A DNA stretch of 41,149 nt, taken from CAZBBB01 sp964490005. GTDB lineage: Bacteria > Planctomycetota > B15-G4. Below are positions 1-7,730 of this stretch, piece after piece. Below the pieces are notes generated by a model. The model had not been told where the DNA came from, did not search any database, and was given only the letters and a program-made list of their open reading frames with translations. The position numbers were made by a program, and so were the translations under genes. Location of the stretch: NCBI GenBank assembly GCA_964490005.1, contig CAZBBB010000020.1, positions 1-41,149 on the forward strand, in the 5' to 3' direction. Numbering within the stretch: position 1 is the stretch's first letter; each line of letters starts with the position of its first letter.

Positions 1-1
1 A

Positions 2-745
2 CGGCACGATCCGCTGCACGGCTCGGTCGCGCGGCCGCGCTCGCTGGGCGCGGCGCTGCTCGACTGGCGCGCGAGCCGCGGGCCGCCGCCCGCGCCGGAG
101 CGCGCGGCGATCGACGCGCGCGTCGCGGAGCTGCGCGCGCAACTGCTTCCCGGGCCTTCCTGGCCGGGCTGCTTCGGCGGGCCGGCCGAATTCCTCGGGG
201 CGGGCGACGGCGAGCGGGCGCTGGCGCGCGCGCTGCTCATCGCGTGGGCGGCGCTGGGCCTGCCCGTCGAGCGCGTCGACCGGCGGCTCGGCGAGGGGCT
301 CGCTCTGGCGCAGGCCGGACGCGACGAGGAGGCCCTCGCGCGGCTCGACGCGGCGCAGGCGCTCGACGACGGCGACGCCGAGCTGCTCTTCCAGCGCGCG
401 CAGATCGCCCGGCGCGCGGGGCGGTCGGCCGAATCGTCGGCCGACTTCGCGCGCCTGGCGCAGCTCGATCCCGAGGGCGCGCCGGGCCTGTTCGCGGCTG
501 GCCTGCTGGCGCTCGACGCGGGCGACGAGGCGTCCGCCGAGCGCGCGCTGTTCGCCGCCACGCGCCGGCGACCCTCGCTGGGCGTGGCGCGCTGGATGCT
601 CGGCCGCCTCTACCTGCGCGCCGGACGCCTCGAGGACGCGCTGCGCGAACTGAGCGTGGCGCAGGTGCTGCTCGGAGGCGTGCCCGAGTACGCCGAGGCG
701 CTGGCGCAGCTCGCCGCGCGCGGCGCGTCGGCCGCGCTCAGGTGA
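2..745 (+). CDS. TPR-repeat protein, 3' part (5' end outside window)
   Basis: The frame starting at base 2 is open from the window edge to a TGA at 743-745 and gives 247 residues with no start codon needed, so the gene begins upstream. The protein is Ala/Leu/Arg rich. Its second half has repeated helix-turn-helix pairs typical of tetratricopeptide repeats, such as the stretches around 'GRDEEALARLDAAQALDDGD', 'GDEASAERALFAATRRRPSL' and 'GRLEDALRELSVAQVLLGG'. TPR arrays are protein-binding scaffolds; partner and role are unknown. No signal peptide can be judged because the N-terminus is missing. The last 8 bases overlap the end of the convergent actin-like gene. Confidence is high that it is coding and moderate for the TPR fold. 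Confidence 0.75.
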   Translation, partial: RHDPLHGSVARPRSLGAALLDWRASRGPPPAPERAAIDARVAELRAQLLPGPSWPGCFGGPAEFLGAGDGERALARALLIAWAALGLPVERVDRRLGEGLALAQAGRDEEALARLDAAQALDDGDAELLFQRAQIARRAGRSAESSADFARLAQLDPEGAPGLFAAGLLALDAGDEASAERALFAATRRRPSLGVARWMLGRLYLRAGRLEDALRELSVAQVLLGGVPEYAEALAQLAARGASAALR

Positions 746-1826
746 GGCGCTCCCAGTAGTCCTTGGGCATGTCGCGCGCGATCTTGAGCGCGCCGTTGCA
801 GCCGCCGTAGACGGGCTCCTCGACGGTCGTGACCCGGCCGCCGCCGAGATGCTCGGCCATGTAGGCCTCGAGCGCCTCGCCCAGCCCGCCGATCTGGCTG
901 CCGCCGCCGCCGAGCAGCACGTTGTCGCGCAGCGTCGCCTGGAACTCGGGGTCGAAGCTCGCCACGAGCCGCGCCAGCCCGTCGGCGATCTTCGGCACGA
1001 TGCTCAGGCAGGCCTCGCGCATCTCCTTCGTGATGTCGACCTCGGTCGGCTTGCCCTTGACCGGCCAGCGCACCTTGGCGCGCGGCCCGTCGGCGCTCAC
1101 GTCGGCGTGGGCCTCCTTGGCCTGCGTGATCATGTTCGGCGAGAAGTCGAGCCCCGGATGGTTCTTGCGGATCAGCTCGGCGAGCCGGGCGTCGATCGCG
1201 TCGCCGGCCCAGTCGATCGTGACCTGGTCGTCCTCGCCCGGCATCGTGCCGTGCATGCGGCACAGGTCGGTCGTGCCGGCGCCGATGTCGATGACCAGCA
1301 CGTCGGTGAAGCGGTCGATGCCGTAGGCCACGGCGAAGGGCTCGGAGCAGATCATGACCGAGTCGACCTCCTTGCCGGCCGCCTGCAGGATCGCCTTGCG
1401 GTTCGTCACGGAGGCCTCGGCGGGCGTGCCGATCACGGCGTAGACGAGCTGGTCCTCGCGGGGGCGCGCGAGCCGGATCGCGTGGCGGATGAGGTCCTGC
1501 GAGGCGCGCATGTTGGCCTGCGCCTCGGCCTCCGACAGCCCGCCGTTGCTGCCCTTGATCACGCCGGCCTCGAGCGGGCGATAGACGTTCAGCGCGAGGC
1601 GGTGCTTGAGCACGTCGGCGCCGAAGAGCGGGCCCTCGCCCAGCAGCTTGCGCGAGACGACGTCCTTGGGATAGCCGACGAGCGAGTAGGTCGATTCGCG
1701 CACGCCGTTGCTGGCCGCGATCGCGGTGCGCGAGGTGCCGAGATCGATGCCGATCCAGAGGATGCCGTCCTCGCCGGCGTCGACGGAGGGGTCGGGCTGC
1801 TTGTCGGTCGCGTGCTTGGCGCTCAT
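738..1826 (-). CDS. MamK-like bacterial actin ATPase
   Basis: A 362-residue actin-superfamily ATPase. The phosphate-1 loop (IGIDLGTSRTA, residues 25-35), the phosphate-2 loop (VIDIGAGTTD, about 178-187) and the adenosine loop (LLGGGGSQIGGL, about 304-315) are all present. Beyond the general actin fold it matches features I recall from magnetosome MamK: 'GYPKDVVSRKLLG' just after the first loop, 'SEPFAVAYG', 'MPGEDDQVT', and the C-terminal 'GGCNGALKIARDMPKDYWERL'. MamK polymerises into ATP-driven filaments that position magnetosomes. Length is close to MamK (about 350). The ATG overlaps the stop of the upstream coiled-coil gene (ATGA), so the two are co-translated. No other mam gene is visible, so a non-magnetosome filament role is likely. 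Family call is strong; function is inferred. Confidence 0.88.
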   Translation of the reverse strand: MSAKHATDKQPDPSVDAGEDGILWIGIDLGTSRTAIAASNGVRESTYSLVGYPKDVVSRKLLGEGPLFGADVLKHRLALNVYRPLEAGVIKGSNGGLSEAEAQANMRASQDLIRHAIRLARPREDQLVYAVIGTPAEASVTNRKAILQAAGKEVDSVMICSEPFAVAYGIDRFTDVLVIDIGAGTTDLCRMHGTMPGEDDQVTIDWAGDAIDARLAELIRKNHPGLDFSPNMITQAKEAHADVSADGPRAKVRWPVKGKPTEVDITKEMREACLSIVPKIADGLARLVASFDPEFQATLRDNVLLGGGGSQIGGLGEALEAYMAEHLGGGRVTTVEEPVYGGCNGALKIARDMPKDYWERLT

Positions 1827-2638
1827 GTCGCGTCGGGGCTCCTCTCGGCTGCGGGGGTCTTCGGCTCCTCGGCCGAACCGACCATCGTTCTCAATTCGAG
1901 GTTCAGGTGGAAGATCTCGTCGAGCAGCGCGCGGCGCTGGCCCTCGGCCGGTGCGCGCGGCTCGAGCGGCGCGCCGACGACGGGCGGCCCGGCGCGCGCG
2001 GCTTCGACGCGGGCCCGCTCGAGCAGGTCTTCCGACTCGGCCAGCTTGTGGCGCAGGCGCTCGATGCGGCGGCGCATCTGCGTGAGGCGCGCGTCGTGCT
2101 GGCGCCGGTCGCGCACCGCGAGGCGCGCCACGTAGCCGTCGATCGAGGCGCTCACGAGGGCCTCGGCGCGGGCGGCGAGGGCCGGGTCGGCGAGCAGCGC
2201 GCGCAGCTCGGCCAGCAGGCGGGCGCGCAGTTCGCCGAGTTCGCCGTCGAGCGGCGAACGCGTCCCGGCGCGCTGCTGGTCGGCGAGGTCGCTCTCGGCG
2301 CGCTGCAGCTCGCCGCGCAGCACCTCGCGGTGCGCCGCCAGCTCGTCGCGCTGCTCGGTGAGCCGGTCGACGGTCGAGCGCAGCGCGTCGCGTTCGGCGA
2401 GCAGCGCCAGCAGGCGCGCCCGCGCGTCGTTGCCCAGCCCGGCCAGCAGTTCGGGGCCGGTCTGCCGGCCGAGCTGCGCGAGGGCCTCGTCGACGGCCGC
2501 CGCGACGAGGTGCTCGACCTCGGAGTAGCGCAGCACCGTGACCCGCCGCTGCCCCTGCCGCTGGAGCGCCTCGACGGACTCCTCGCTGGCGGCCTCGCGC
2601 AGGCGGTGCAGCAGGTCGCGGGTGAGTTTGCGGCTCAT
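1823..2638 (-). CDS. Coiled-coil protein, partner of the actin-like gene
   Basis: A 271-residue, highly charged, Arg/Glu/Leu/Ala-rich protein with no signal peptide or membrane segment. Residues about 85-150 ('ALRSTVDRLTEQRDELAAHR' and onward) and 190-225 ('LTQMRRRIERLRHKLAESED') look like long coiled coils. A conserved-looking N-terminal segment (SRKLTRDLLHRLREAA) precedes them. I recognise no named family. The start ATG at 2638 was chosen because the reading frame loses its basic shadow character there and a divergent gene starts 115 bp away. It is the first gene of an operon with the MamK-like actin (4-base overlap). An adaptor, nucleator or cargo link for the filament is a reasonable guess, but only a guess. 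Confidence 0.8.
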   Translation of the reverse strand: MSRKLTRDLLHRLREAASEESVEALQRQGQRRVTVLRYSEVEHLVAAAVDEALAQLGRQTGPELLAGLGNDARARLLALLAERDALRSTVDRLTEQRDELAAHREVLRGELQRAESDLADQQRAGTRSPLDGELGELRARLLAELRALLADPALAARAEALVSASIDGYVARLAVRDRRQHDARLTQMRRRIERLRHKLAESEDLLERARVEAARAGPPVVGAPLEPRAPAEGQRRALLDEIFHLNLELRTMVGSAEEPKTPAAERSPDAT

Positions 2639-2740
2639 GGGCGCCCGATGGTCCGCGAGGGGGGGCCGGGAGGTCAACCGGCGTCCGGCCGCTCTCCGGG
2701 CGCGGAGGATGAGGTGTTCCAGCGCGGGCGCCCGGGAGTC

Positions 2741-2746
2741 GATGAT
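2741..2746 (+). promoter_or_regulatory. Putative -10 element (GATGAT), leaderless geometry
   Basis: GATGAT lies 6 nt upstream of the ATG at 2753 (GATGAT-GTGCGC-ATG). The same arrangement (GATGAT-GCGCGC-ATG) precedes the methyltransferase at 35462. The spacing would put the first transcribed base at or near the start codon. No convincing -35 is visible. Confidence 0.35.
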
Positions 2747-2752
2747 GTGCGC

Positions 2753-3544
2753 ATGTCCTTCCTCGATCGACTCCGCCGGCCGTCGGGCGCCGCCGGGCGC
2801 GCCGCGTCCGCGCCGCCCGGGCCCGACGACCTGCTCGCGCTCGTCGACGACACGGTCGACCCGCGGCTCGTCATGCATCACGGGCCGCGCGCGTTCCACG
2901 CCGAGCAGTACCGCGGCTTCCGCACCAACCTGCGCGCGATGAACCCCAACGACGAGCCGCGCACGCTGCTGTTCACCTCGGCCAGCTCGGGCGTCGGCAA
3001 GTCGGTGAGCGCGGCGAACATCGCGCTCACGCTGGCCGAGAGCCCCTCGCTGCGCGTGTGCCTGGTGGACGCCGACCTGCGCAAGGGCGGCCAGGAGGAG
3101 CTGTTCGGCGTGCCGCGCTCGCCCGGCCTGACCGACCTGATGCTCGACCGCCTCGCGCCCGCCGGCGTGCTGCATCCCGGCCCGGTGGCCAACCTGAGCG
3201 TGCTGCCGGCCGGACGCGCGGTCGACAAGCCCGGCGAGGTGCTCGGCAGCGACCACATGCAGGAGCTGGTCGGCTGGCTCAAGCGCCGCCACACCTACGT
3301 GATCTTCGACACGCCGCCCTGCCTGAGCTTCGCCGACGCGGCCGAGCTGGCGCGCTTCATCGACGGCGTGGTGCTCGTCGTCGCGATCGCCGAGACCGAC
3401 AAGGGCGACGCGCGCCGCGCGCTCGAGCTGCTGCGCAAGGCCGGCGCCAACGTGGTCGGCACCTTCGTCACGGGCGTGCTGCCCGACGAGAGCGCCATCG
3501 GCGGCGAGGCCCTGTCGGGCGGCGGGGGCGTGCGCGACGGCTGA
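2753..3544 (+). CDS. CpsD/CapB-family BY-kinase-like ATPase
   Basis: A 263-residue P-loop ATPase of the bacterial tyrosine kinase (CpsD/CapB/Wzc C-terminal) family. Walker A is SASSGVGKS (residues 76-84), Walker A' is CLVDADLR (103-110) and Walker B is VIFDTPP (183-189). The segment 'AEQYRGFRTNLRAM' before the P-loop matches the family's conserved E-x-(Y/F)-R-x-(L/F)-R-T-N element. These proteins phosphorylate tyrosines and control polysaccharide polymerisation and export. Two oddities: the C-terminus (GEALSGGGGVRDG) has no tyrosine cluster, and no Wzz-type membrane adaptor is fused or adjacent. It may therefore phosphorylate other targets or act as an assembly ATPase. It is divergent from the coiled-coil/actin operon. 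Confidence 0.85.
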   Translation: MSFLDRLRRPSGAAGRAASAPPGPDDLLALVDDTVDPRLVMHHGPRAFHAEQYRGFRTNLRAMNPNDEPRTLLFTSASSGVGKSVSAANIALTLAESPSLRVCLVDADLRKGGQEELFGVPRSPGLTDLMLDRLAPAGVLHPGPVANLSVLPAGRAVDKPGEVLGSDHMQELVGWLKRRHTYVIFDTPPCLSFADAAELARFIDGVVLVVAIAETDKGDARRALELLRKAGANVVGTFVTGVLPDESAIGGEALSGGGGVRDG

Positions 3545-3568
3545 GCGCCGCGCCGCGCACCCCGCGGC

Positions 3569-5062
3569 TCAGGGACGGGCCCAGTCGGGCGCGGGGCCGA
3601 ACTCGATGCCCAGCAGCGGGCCGCCGAGCAGCCGGAACAGGCCGATCACCAGCACCAGGCCCAGCACGTTGAACCAGATGCCGGCCTTCACCATGTCGCG
3701 GATGGAGACATGGCCCGAGCCGAAGACGATCGAGCTGGGCGGCGTGCCGACCGGCATCATGAAGGCGCAGCTCGCCGCGAAGGTCGCCGGCACCATGAGC
3801 GCGCGCGGGTCGAGGTCCAGGCTGGCGGCGGCGCTGGCGAGGATCGGCAGCGCGATCTGCGCCGTGGCCGTGTTGCTGGCGAACTCCGAGAGCAGCACCA
3901 GCACCACGCACACGACGGCGAGCACGAGCAGCGGCGGGCTGCCGGCCAGCGCCAGGAACTGCGCGGCCGCCCAGGCCGAGAGTCCCGAGGCGCCGAAGCC
4001 CGTCGCGAGCGCGAAGCCGCCGCCGAACAGCAGCAGGATGCCCCAGGGCACTTCGGCCGCGTGCCGCCACTCGAGCAGACGCTCGCCGGGACGGTCGCGG
4101 CTGGGGATCATGAACAGCAGGCTCGCCATGCCGACGGCCACCACGTTGTCGTCGATGCGCCCGCCCAGCGCGGGCAGGTCCTGCCAGGCCTTGCCGGAGA
4201 TCCACAGCAGCGCCGTCGCGGCGAAGGCCGCGCCGCTGAGCAGTTCGTCGCGGCGCAGCGGGCCGAGCGCGCGGCGCAGCGCGCCGATCGCGTCGTGCCC
4301 GCCGAGCACGTCCTGGTCCGGCAGCGGGAAGATCACGCGCACGAGCAACCACCAGCCGATGAGCACGTAGGCCAGCGAGAGCGGCACGCCGAAGGCCATC
4401 CACTCGGCGAAGCCCGGCACGGGCGCCGCCGGGTAGAGCTGCGGGAAGACCTGCCGGAAGACGAGATTGGTCGGCGTGCCGACCGGCGTCGCGAGGCCGC
4501 CGATGGTCGCGCCGTGCGCGATGCCGAGCATGAGCGGCGCGCCCAGCCGGCGCACGAGCGCCGGGTCGGCCGCCTGGCCCGCCGCCGTCGCCAGGACCGA
4601 GAGCGTGATCGGCAGCAGGAGCAGCGTGGCCGAGGTGTTCGAGATCCACATCGAGAGGCCGCCCGACGCGAGCATGAAGCCCAGCACGAGGCGGCGCGGT
4701 CGGCTGCCGACGAGCGCGGCCACGGTGAGCGCGATGCGCCGGTGCATGCCGCTGGCCTGCAGCCCGAGCGCGAGCAGAAAGCCGCCCAGGAACAGGAAGA
4801 TGATCTCGCGGCCGTAGTCGCGCGCGACGGTCGCGACCGGCGCGATGTCGAGCGCCGGCATCAGCACCAGCGGCAGCAGCGAGGTGATCGGCACCGGCAC
4901 GGCCTCGGTGACCCACCAGGCCGCCATCCAGAGCGTCAGGCCCGCCATGCGCGCCACGCCCGGCTCGCCGCCGGGCGCGAGCCAGAGCACGAGCGCGAAC
5001 AGCGCCGGCCCCAGGGCCAGGCGCCAGCCCGCGCCGCTCCGGCCTGCGCTCGCGTCGCCCAT
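3569..5062 (-). CDS. DASS-family (SLC13-type) dicarboxylate/sulfate:Na+ symporter
   Basis: A 497-residue polytopic membrane protein with about 11-12 hydrophobic segments. It carries the two DASS signature motifs: 'WISNTSATLLLLPI' in the first half and 'EFASNTATAQIALPI' in the second (the SNT motifs that bind Na+ and carboxylate in VcINDY). Each is accompanied by a loop ('VGTPTN' and 'VGTPPSS'). Members import succinate, malate, citrate or sulfate with Na+; the substrate cannot be read from sequence. The ATG at 5062 was chosen over an in-frame GTG at 5098 because it starts just before the first hydrophobic segment and follows an AT-richer ATATG stretch. It is convergent with the BY-kinase gene (24 bp between stops). 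Confidence 0.9.
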   Translation of the reverse strand: MGDASAGRSGAGWRLALGPALFALVLWLAPGGEPGVARMAGLTLWMAAWWVTEAVPVPITSLLPLVLMPALDIAPVATVARDYGREIIFLFLGGFLLALGLQASGMHRRIALTVAALVGSRPRRLVLGFMLASGGLSMWISNTSATLLLLPITLSVLATAAGQAADPALVRRLGAPLMLGIAHGATIGGLATPVGTPTNLVFRQVFPQLYPAAPVPGFAEWMAFGVPLSLAYVLIGWWLLVRVIFPLPDQDVLGGHDAIGALRRALGPLRRDELLSGAAFAATALLWISGKAWQDLPALGGRIDDNVVAVGMASLLFMIPSRDRPGERLLEWRHAAEVPWGILLLFGGGFALATGFGASGLSAWAAAQFLALAGSPPLLVLAVVCVVLVLLSEFASNTATAQIALPILASAAASLDLDPRALMVPATFAASCAFMMPVGTPPSSIVFGSGHVSIRDMVKAGIWFNVLGLVLVIGLFRLLGGPLLGIEFGPAPDWARP

Positions 5063-5182
5063 GGCATGGGCATATCCGCGGCCGGCCGCGATTGCCACCG
5101 TCGGAGCGGGCTTGAGAGTGGCCGCGCGCGGCGGCAGGCTGGTGCGGTCGCCGCGCCCGCGGCCCCGCGTCCCGGATCTCCG

Positions 5183-5368
5183 ATGCTCGACCGCGTCATC
5201 GACCGCCTGCCCGCGCTGCTGCTGCTCGGCGTCGTCGCGCTCGCGGCGCAGGTCGCCTTCGTGGAGATGGAGCGGCCCGTGCGCGCGCTGGCCGCCCTGC
5301 CCGCGGCGCTGCTGCTGGTGGCCTACCTGCGCGCCGGCAGCGGCGGCGGGGGAGGCAAGCGCAAGTGA
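5183..5368 (+). CDS. Small membrane protein (61 aa)
   Basis: The ORF MLDRVIDRLPALLLLGVV... has two hydrophobic stretches (about residues 9-26 and 33-50) and a Gly-rich basic tail (GSGGGGGKRK). Its stop overlaps the GTG start of the next gene (GTGA), a typical translational-coupling arrangement, which is the main reason to accept it as real. No family is recognised. It probably forms a membrane unit with the downstream protein. Confidence 0.6.
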   Translation: MLDRVIDRLPALLLLGVVALAAQVAFVEMERPVRALAALPAALLLVAYLRAGSGGGGGKRK

Positions 5369-5931
5369 GCTGGCTGACGACCACGAACTGGCAGCTGCTG
5401 CTCGCGGGCGGCACCTTCCTCGCGGGGGTGCACGCCTTCCGCAAGCTCTCGCCGTACTTCGCCATCACCTGGTTCGGCTCGGCGCTGGTCTTCGCCTGGT
5501 TCTGGACCTCGCACGACTCCTCGCCCGAAGCGCTGCTGCTGCCCGGGCTGGTCGTCTACCTCGGCGCCGCCCTGAGCAAGGGGCTGGTCGAGCAGGGCAG
5601 CCTCGCGGGCAACCACATCGTGCACGTGCTCGCGACGGGCGTGCTCACCGGCCTCGTGGCGCTGCCGCTCGAATCGGTCGCGATCGGCATGAACCTGCTG
5701 ACCCCGCGCGACGCGCCGCTGTTCACGCCCGGCTGGCTCGACGGCGCCTGGATGGGCGGCGTGTCGACCGACCTGTTCCTGCAGTGGATGCTCGTCGGCG
5801 CGGTCTTCTACGGCACCTACAAGATCCTCGACCACATCGGTCTCGGCTCGGTGCTGCAGACGATCCTGCTCTTCGCCGTGATGCCCTTCCTGCCCCTCGG
5901 CATCGACAAGCTCATCGCCGCGCTGGCGTGA
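5365..5931 (+). CDS. Polytopic membrane protein of unknown function
   Basis: 188 residues starting at a GTG that overlaps the previous stop. About five to six hydrophobic segments are visible, including 'LLLPGLVVYLGAALSKGLVE', 'VLATGVLTGLVALPLESVAI', 'LFLQWMLVGAVFYGTYKIL' and 'TILLFAVMPFLPLGIDKLI'. There are no obvious catalytic or metal-binding motifs and no signal peptide separate from the first segment. A family assignment cannot be made; a small transporter-like or scaffold role with the preceding 61-aa protein is possible. Confidence 0.75.
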   Translation: MSWLTTTNWQLLLAGGTFLAGVHAFRKLSPYFAITWFGSALVFAWFWTSHDSSPEALLLPGLVVYLGAALSKGLVEQGSLAGNHIVHVLATGVLTGLVALPLESVAIGMNLLTPRDAPLFTPGWLDGAWMGGVSTDLFLQWMLVGAVFYGTYKILDHIGLGSVLQTILLFAVMPFLPLGIDKLIAALA

Positions 5932-5958
5932 CGGGCGGGCCCGCGCGCCGCGGGATGC

Positions 5959-5964
5959 TAGAAT
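5959..5964 (+). promoter_or_regulatory. Putative -10 element (TAGAAT), leaderless geometry
   Basis: TAGAAT sits 7 nt before the GTG at 5972 (TAGAAT-CGCGCCC-GTG). The downstream CGCGCCC recurs after other -10-like boxes in this window. There is no ribosome-binding site between it and the start codon, consistent with a leaderless transcript. Confidence 0.45.
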
Positions 5965-5971
5965 CGCGCCC

Positions 5972-6187
5972 GTGTCCGATCCCGCGTCCCGCCGCGCCGT
6001 GACCGCGCGCATCCTGCGCCCCGGGGCGGGCGAGCCGCGCGACGACGACTGGCAGGGGATGACCGTCGACGAGCGGATCGAGGCCGTCTGGACGCTGACC
6101 ATGCTGTGCAACTCGTGGGGGAGTGACGGATCCCGTGAACCGCGACTTCAGCGATCTGCTGTCCGCATTCAACGCGGCGGACGTTGA
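5972..6187 (+). CDS. Short partner protein of a nucleotidyltransferase cassette
   Basis: A 71-residue ORF from GTG at 5972 to TGA at 6185-6187. The second half ('MTVDERIEAVWTLTMLC' followed by 'REPRLQRSAVRIQRGGR') matches a small-protein pattern that I recall as commonly encoded directly upstream of this type of nucleotidyltransferase in high-GC soil and marine bacteria. The gene overlaps the next CDS by about 53 bases in a different frame, so the two are translationally linked. It is small and basic at the C-terminus. A toxin-antitoxin-like arrangement is possible but not shown; the molecular role is unknown. Confidence 0.6.
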   Translation: MSDPASRRAVTARILRPGAGEPRDDDWQGMTVDERIEAVWTLTMLCNSWGSDGSREPRLQRSAVRIQRGGR

Positions 6188-6596
6188 GTATCTGGTGGTC
6201 GGCGCGCATGCGCTGGCGGCCCACGGCCACATCCGCGCGACGAAGGACCTCGACGTCTGGGTGCGGCCGGAACCCGCCAACGCGGCGCGCGTGCTCGAGG
6301 CGCTCGCGGACTTCGGCGCACCGCTGCACGACCTGAGCACGGCCGACCTCTGTCGTCCTGGACTGATCTTCCAGATCGGCGTGGCGCCCCTGCGCATCGA
6401 CGTCCTCACCGCCATCGACGGCGTGGACTTCGCGGCGGCCTGGCCCGACCGGATCTCGGCGCGCTTCGGCGACGTCCGCGTGCCGGTGCTCTCGCGCCGG
6501 CACCTCATCCAGAACAAGCGGGCCGCGGACAGGCTCCAGGACCGCGCCGACGTCGAGTGGCTCGAGAGGAACGCCGGACGGCCGCCCCGCGCCTGA
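6135..6596 (+). CDS. Nucleotidyltransferase-fold protein (DUF6036/AbiEii-like)
   Basis: 153 residues. The N-terminal half has the minimal nucleotidyltransferase signature: 'YLVVGAHALAAHG' (the helical G-x-x-A-x-x-x-H turn), 'ATKDLDVWV' (the D-x-D pair) and 'LRIDVLTAI' carrying the third acidic residue. 'RRHLIQNKRAA' followed by 'KDxADVxxLE'-type residues (DRADVEWLE) closes the family pattern. Such proteins may nucleotidylate RNA or protein, and relatives act in abortive infection or toxin-antitoxin pairs. GTG at 6135 is preferred because GGGGGAG lies 11 nt upstream; GTG at 6123 is an alternative. It is convergent with the BNR propeller gene with only 6 bp between stops. Confidence 0.75.
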   Translation: MNRDFSDLLSAFNAADVEYLVVGAHALAAHGHIRATKDLDVWVRPEPANAARVLEALADFGAPLHDLSTADLCRPGLIFQIGVAPLRIDVLTAIDGVDFAAAWPDRISARFGDVRVPVLSRRHLIQNKRAADRLQDRADVEWLERNAGRPPRA

Positions 6597-6602
6597 GCGT
6601 CG

Positions 6603-7715
6603 TCAGGCGATCGCGACCTTGACGCAGTGGATGGGGGGCAGCGCGTCGAACAGGCACTCCCACGACTCGCCGCCGTCGCGGCCGATCCAGAGCTGGCCGG
6701 TGGTCGTGCCGAAGTAGAGCGCGGGCGACGCGGCGTCGTCGATGTCCAGCGCGTCGCGCTGCACCGTGAACCAGCTCTCCTTCTTCGGCAGGCCCCGCGC
6801 GAGGCGCCGCCAGCCGCCGCCGCCGTTCTCGCTGCGCCAGACGGCCGGCGCGCCGCCGGGGCAGGCGCGCGTGGCGGGCTCGTGCGGCATGACCCAGACC
6901 GTGTCGGGATCGCGCGGGTGCACGACGATGGGGAAGCCGAAGTCGGAGGGCAGCCCCTTGGCGATCGAGCGCCAGCTCTTGCCGTGGTCGTCGCTGCGCA
7001 GCACGCCGATGTCGGGGCGCGGCCCGCCCTCGCCCGACCACTCGGCCCAGCCGCCGTGGTTCTGCATGTACAGCCGTCCGGGCGCGCCGGGCGCCGGCGC
7101 GATCTTGTGCACGCACTGCCCGAACTCGGGGTAGGGGTCGGGCACGAAGCCGGCGCCCACGCCCGCGTTGCTCGGCGCGAAGGTCGTCCCGCCGTCCTCG
7201 CTGAGGTAGTGGCCGCCGGTCGAGATGCCCAGGTGCAGCCGCTCGCCGTCGGGCACGATCGTGTGCAGGCACAGCCCGCCGTTGCCGGGCATCCACTGCC
7301 GCGCGTGCGGGTGGTTGCTGATGCCCGGGACGAGCTGCCACGAGTCGCCGGCGTCCTCGCTGCGGAACAGCGCGGCCGGCTCGGTGCCGCACCAGAGTTC
7401 CTTTCTGCCGCGGCCGGGCTGCAACGACCAGATGTTGGCCAGCGCACGACCGTCGCCCTCGGGGAAGGCCGGCGCGGCGCGGGTCTCCTTGAAGCTCTGC
7501 CCGAGATCGTTCGAGCGCAGCAGCTTCATGCCGAAGAAGGGGCTGCAGCTCGAGGCGTAGACGCGGGGCGTGCCGCGCACGTCGATGAGCGTGGTGTAGA
7601 CGGCCACGCCCGGGCCGTGCGGCCCGCGCAACTGAAAGCGCCTGCGGCCCGGGCCGCCCTCCGCGACGAAGACGCCCTTCTTGGTGCCGATGGCGAGGAT
7701 CACGCGCTTGGACAT
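6603..7715 (-). CDS. Asp-box (BNR) beta-propeller protein, sialidase-like fold
   Basis: A 370-residue cytoplasmic-looking protein (MSKRVILAIGTKKGVF..., no signal peptide) with six Asp-box motifs of the S-x-D-x-G-x-x-W type: SNDLGQSF, SEDAGDSW, SEDGGTTF, SDDHGKSW, SENGGGGW and GRDGGESW. These mark the blades of a sialidase/Vps10-type propeller. The catalytic arginine triad and Tyr/Glu pair of true sialidases cannot be recognised, so hydrolase activity should not be assumed. The ATG lies 15 bp after the stop of the MoaD-like gene, so the two are probably co-transcribed. I recall the same pairing in other genomes, annotated 'exo-alpha-sialidase' next to 'MoaD/ThiS family protein'. Confidence 0.8.
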   Translation of the reverse strand: MSKRVILAIGTKKGVFVAEGGPGRRRFQLRGPHGPGVAVYTTLIDVRGTPRVYASSCSPFFGMKLLRSNDLGQSFKETRAAPAFPEGDGRALANIWSLQPGRGRKELWCGTEPAALFRSEDAGDSWQLVPGISNHPHARQWMPGNGGLCLHTIVPDGERLHLGISTGGHYLSEDGGTTFAPSNAGVGAGFVPDPYPEFGQCVHKIAPAPGAPGRLYMQNHGGWAEWSGEGGPRPDIGVLRSDDHGKSWRSIAKGLPSDFGFPIVVHPRDPDTVWVMPHEPATRACPGGAPAVWRSENGGGGWRRLARGLPKKESWFTVQRDALDIDDAASPALYFGTTTGQLWIGRDGGESWECLFDALPPIHCVKVAIA

Positions 7716-7730
7716 CGCTCTCTCCGGGGG

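Noticed and set aside
738..3544. Magnetosome gene island
   Set aside because: Only a MamK-like gene is present; no mamA, B, E, I, M, O, P or Q homolog is visible in the window.
5060..5098. GTG start at 5098 for the DASS transporter
   Set aside because: It adds 12 polar residues not typical of the family; ATG at 5062 fits better, although it cannot be fully excluded.
6603..7715. Secreted exo-sialidase
   Set aside because: There is no signal peptide and the catalytic residues of sialidases are not recognisable; only Asp-box structural repeats are present.
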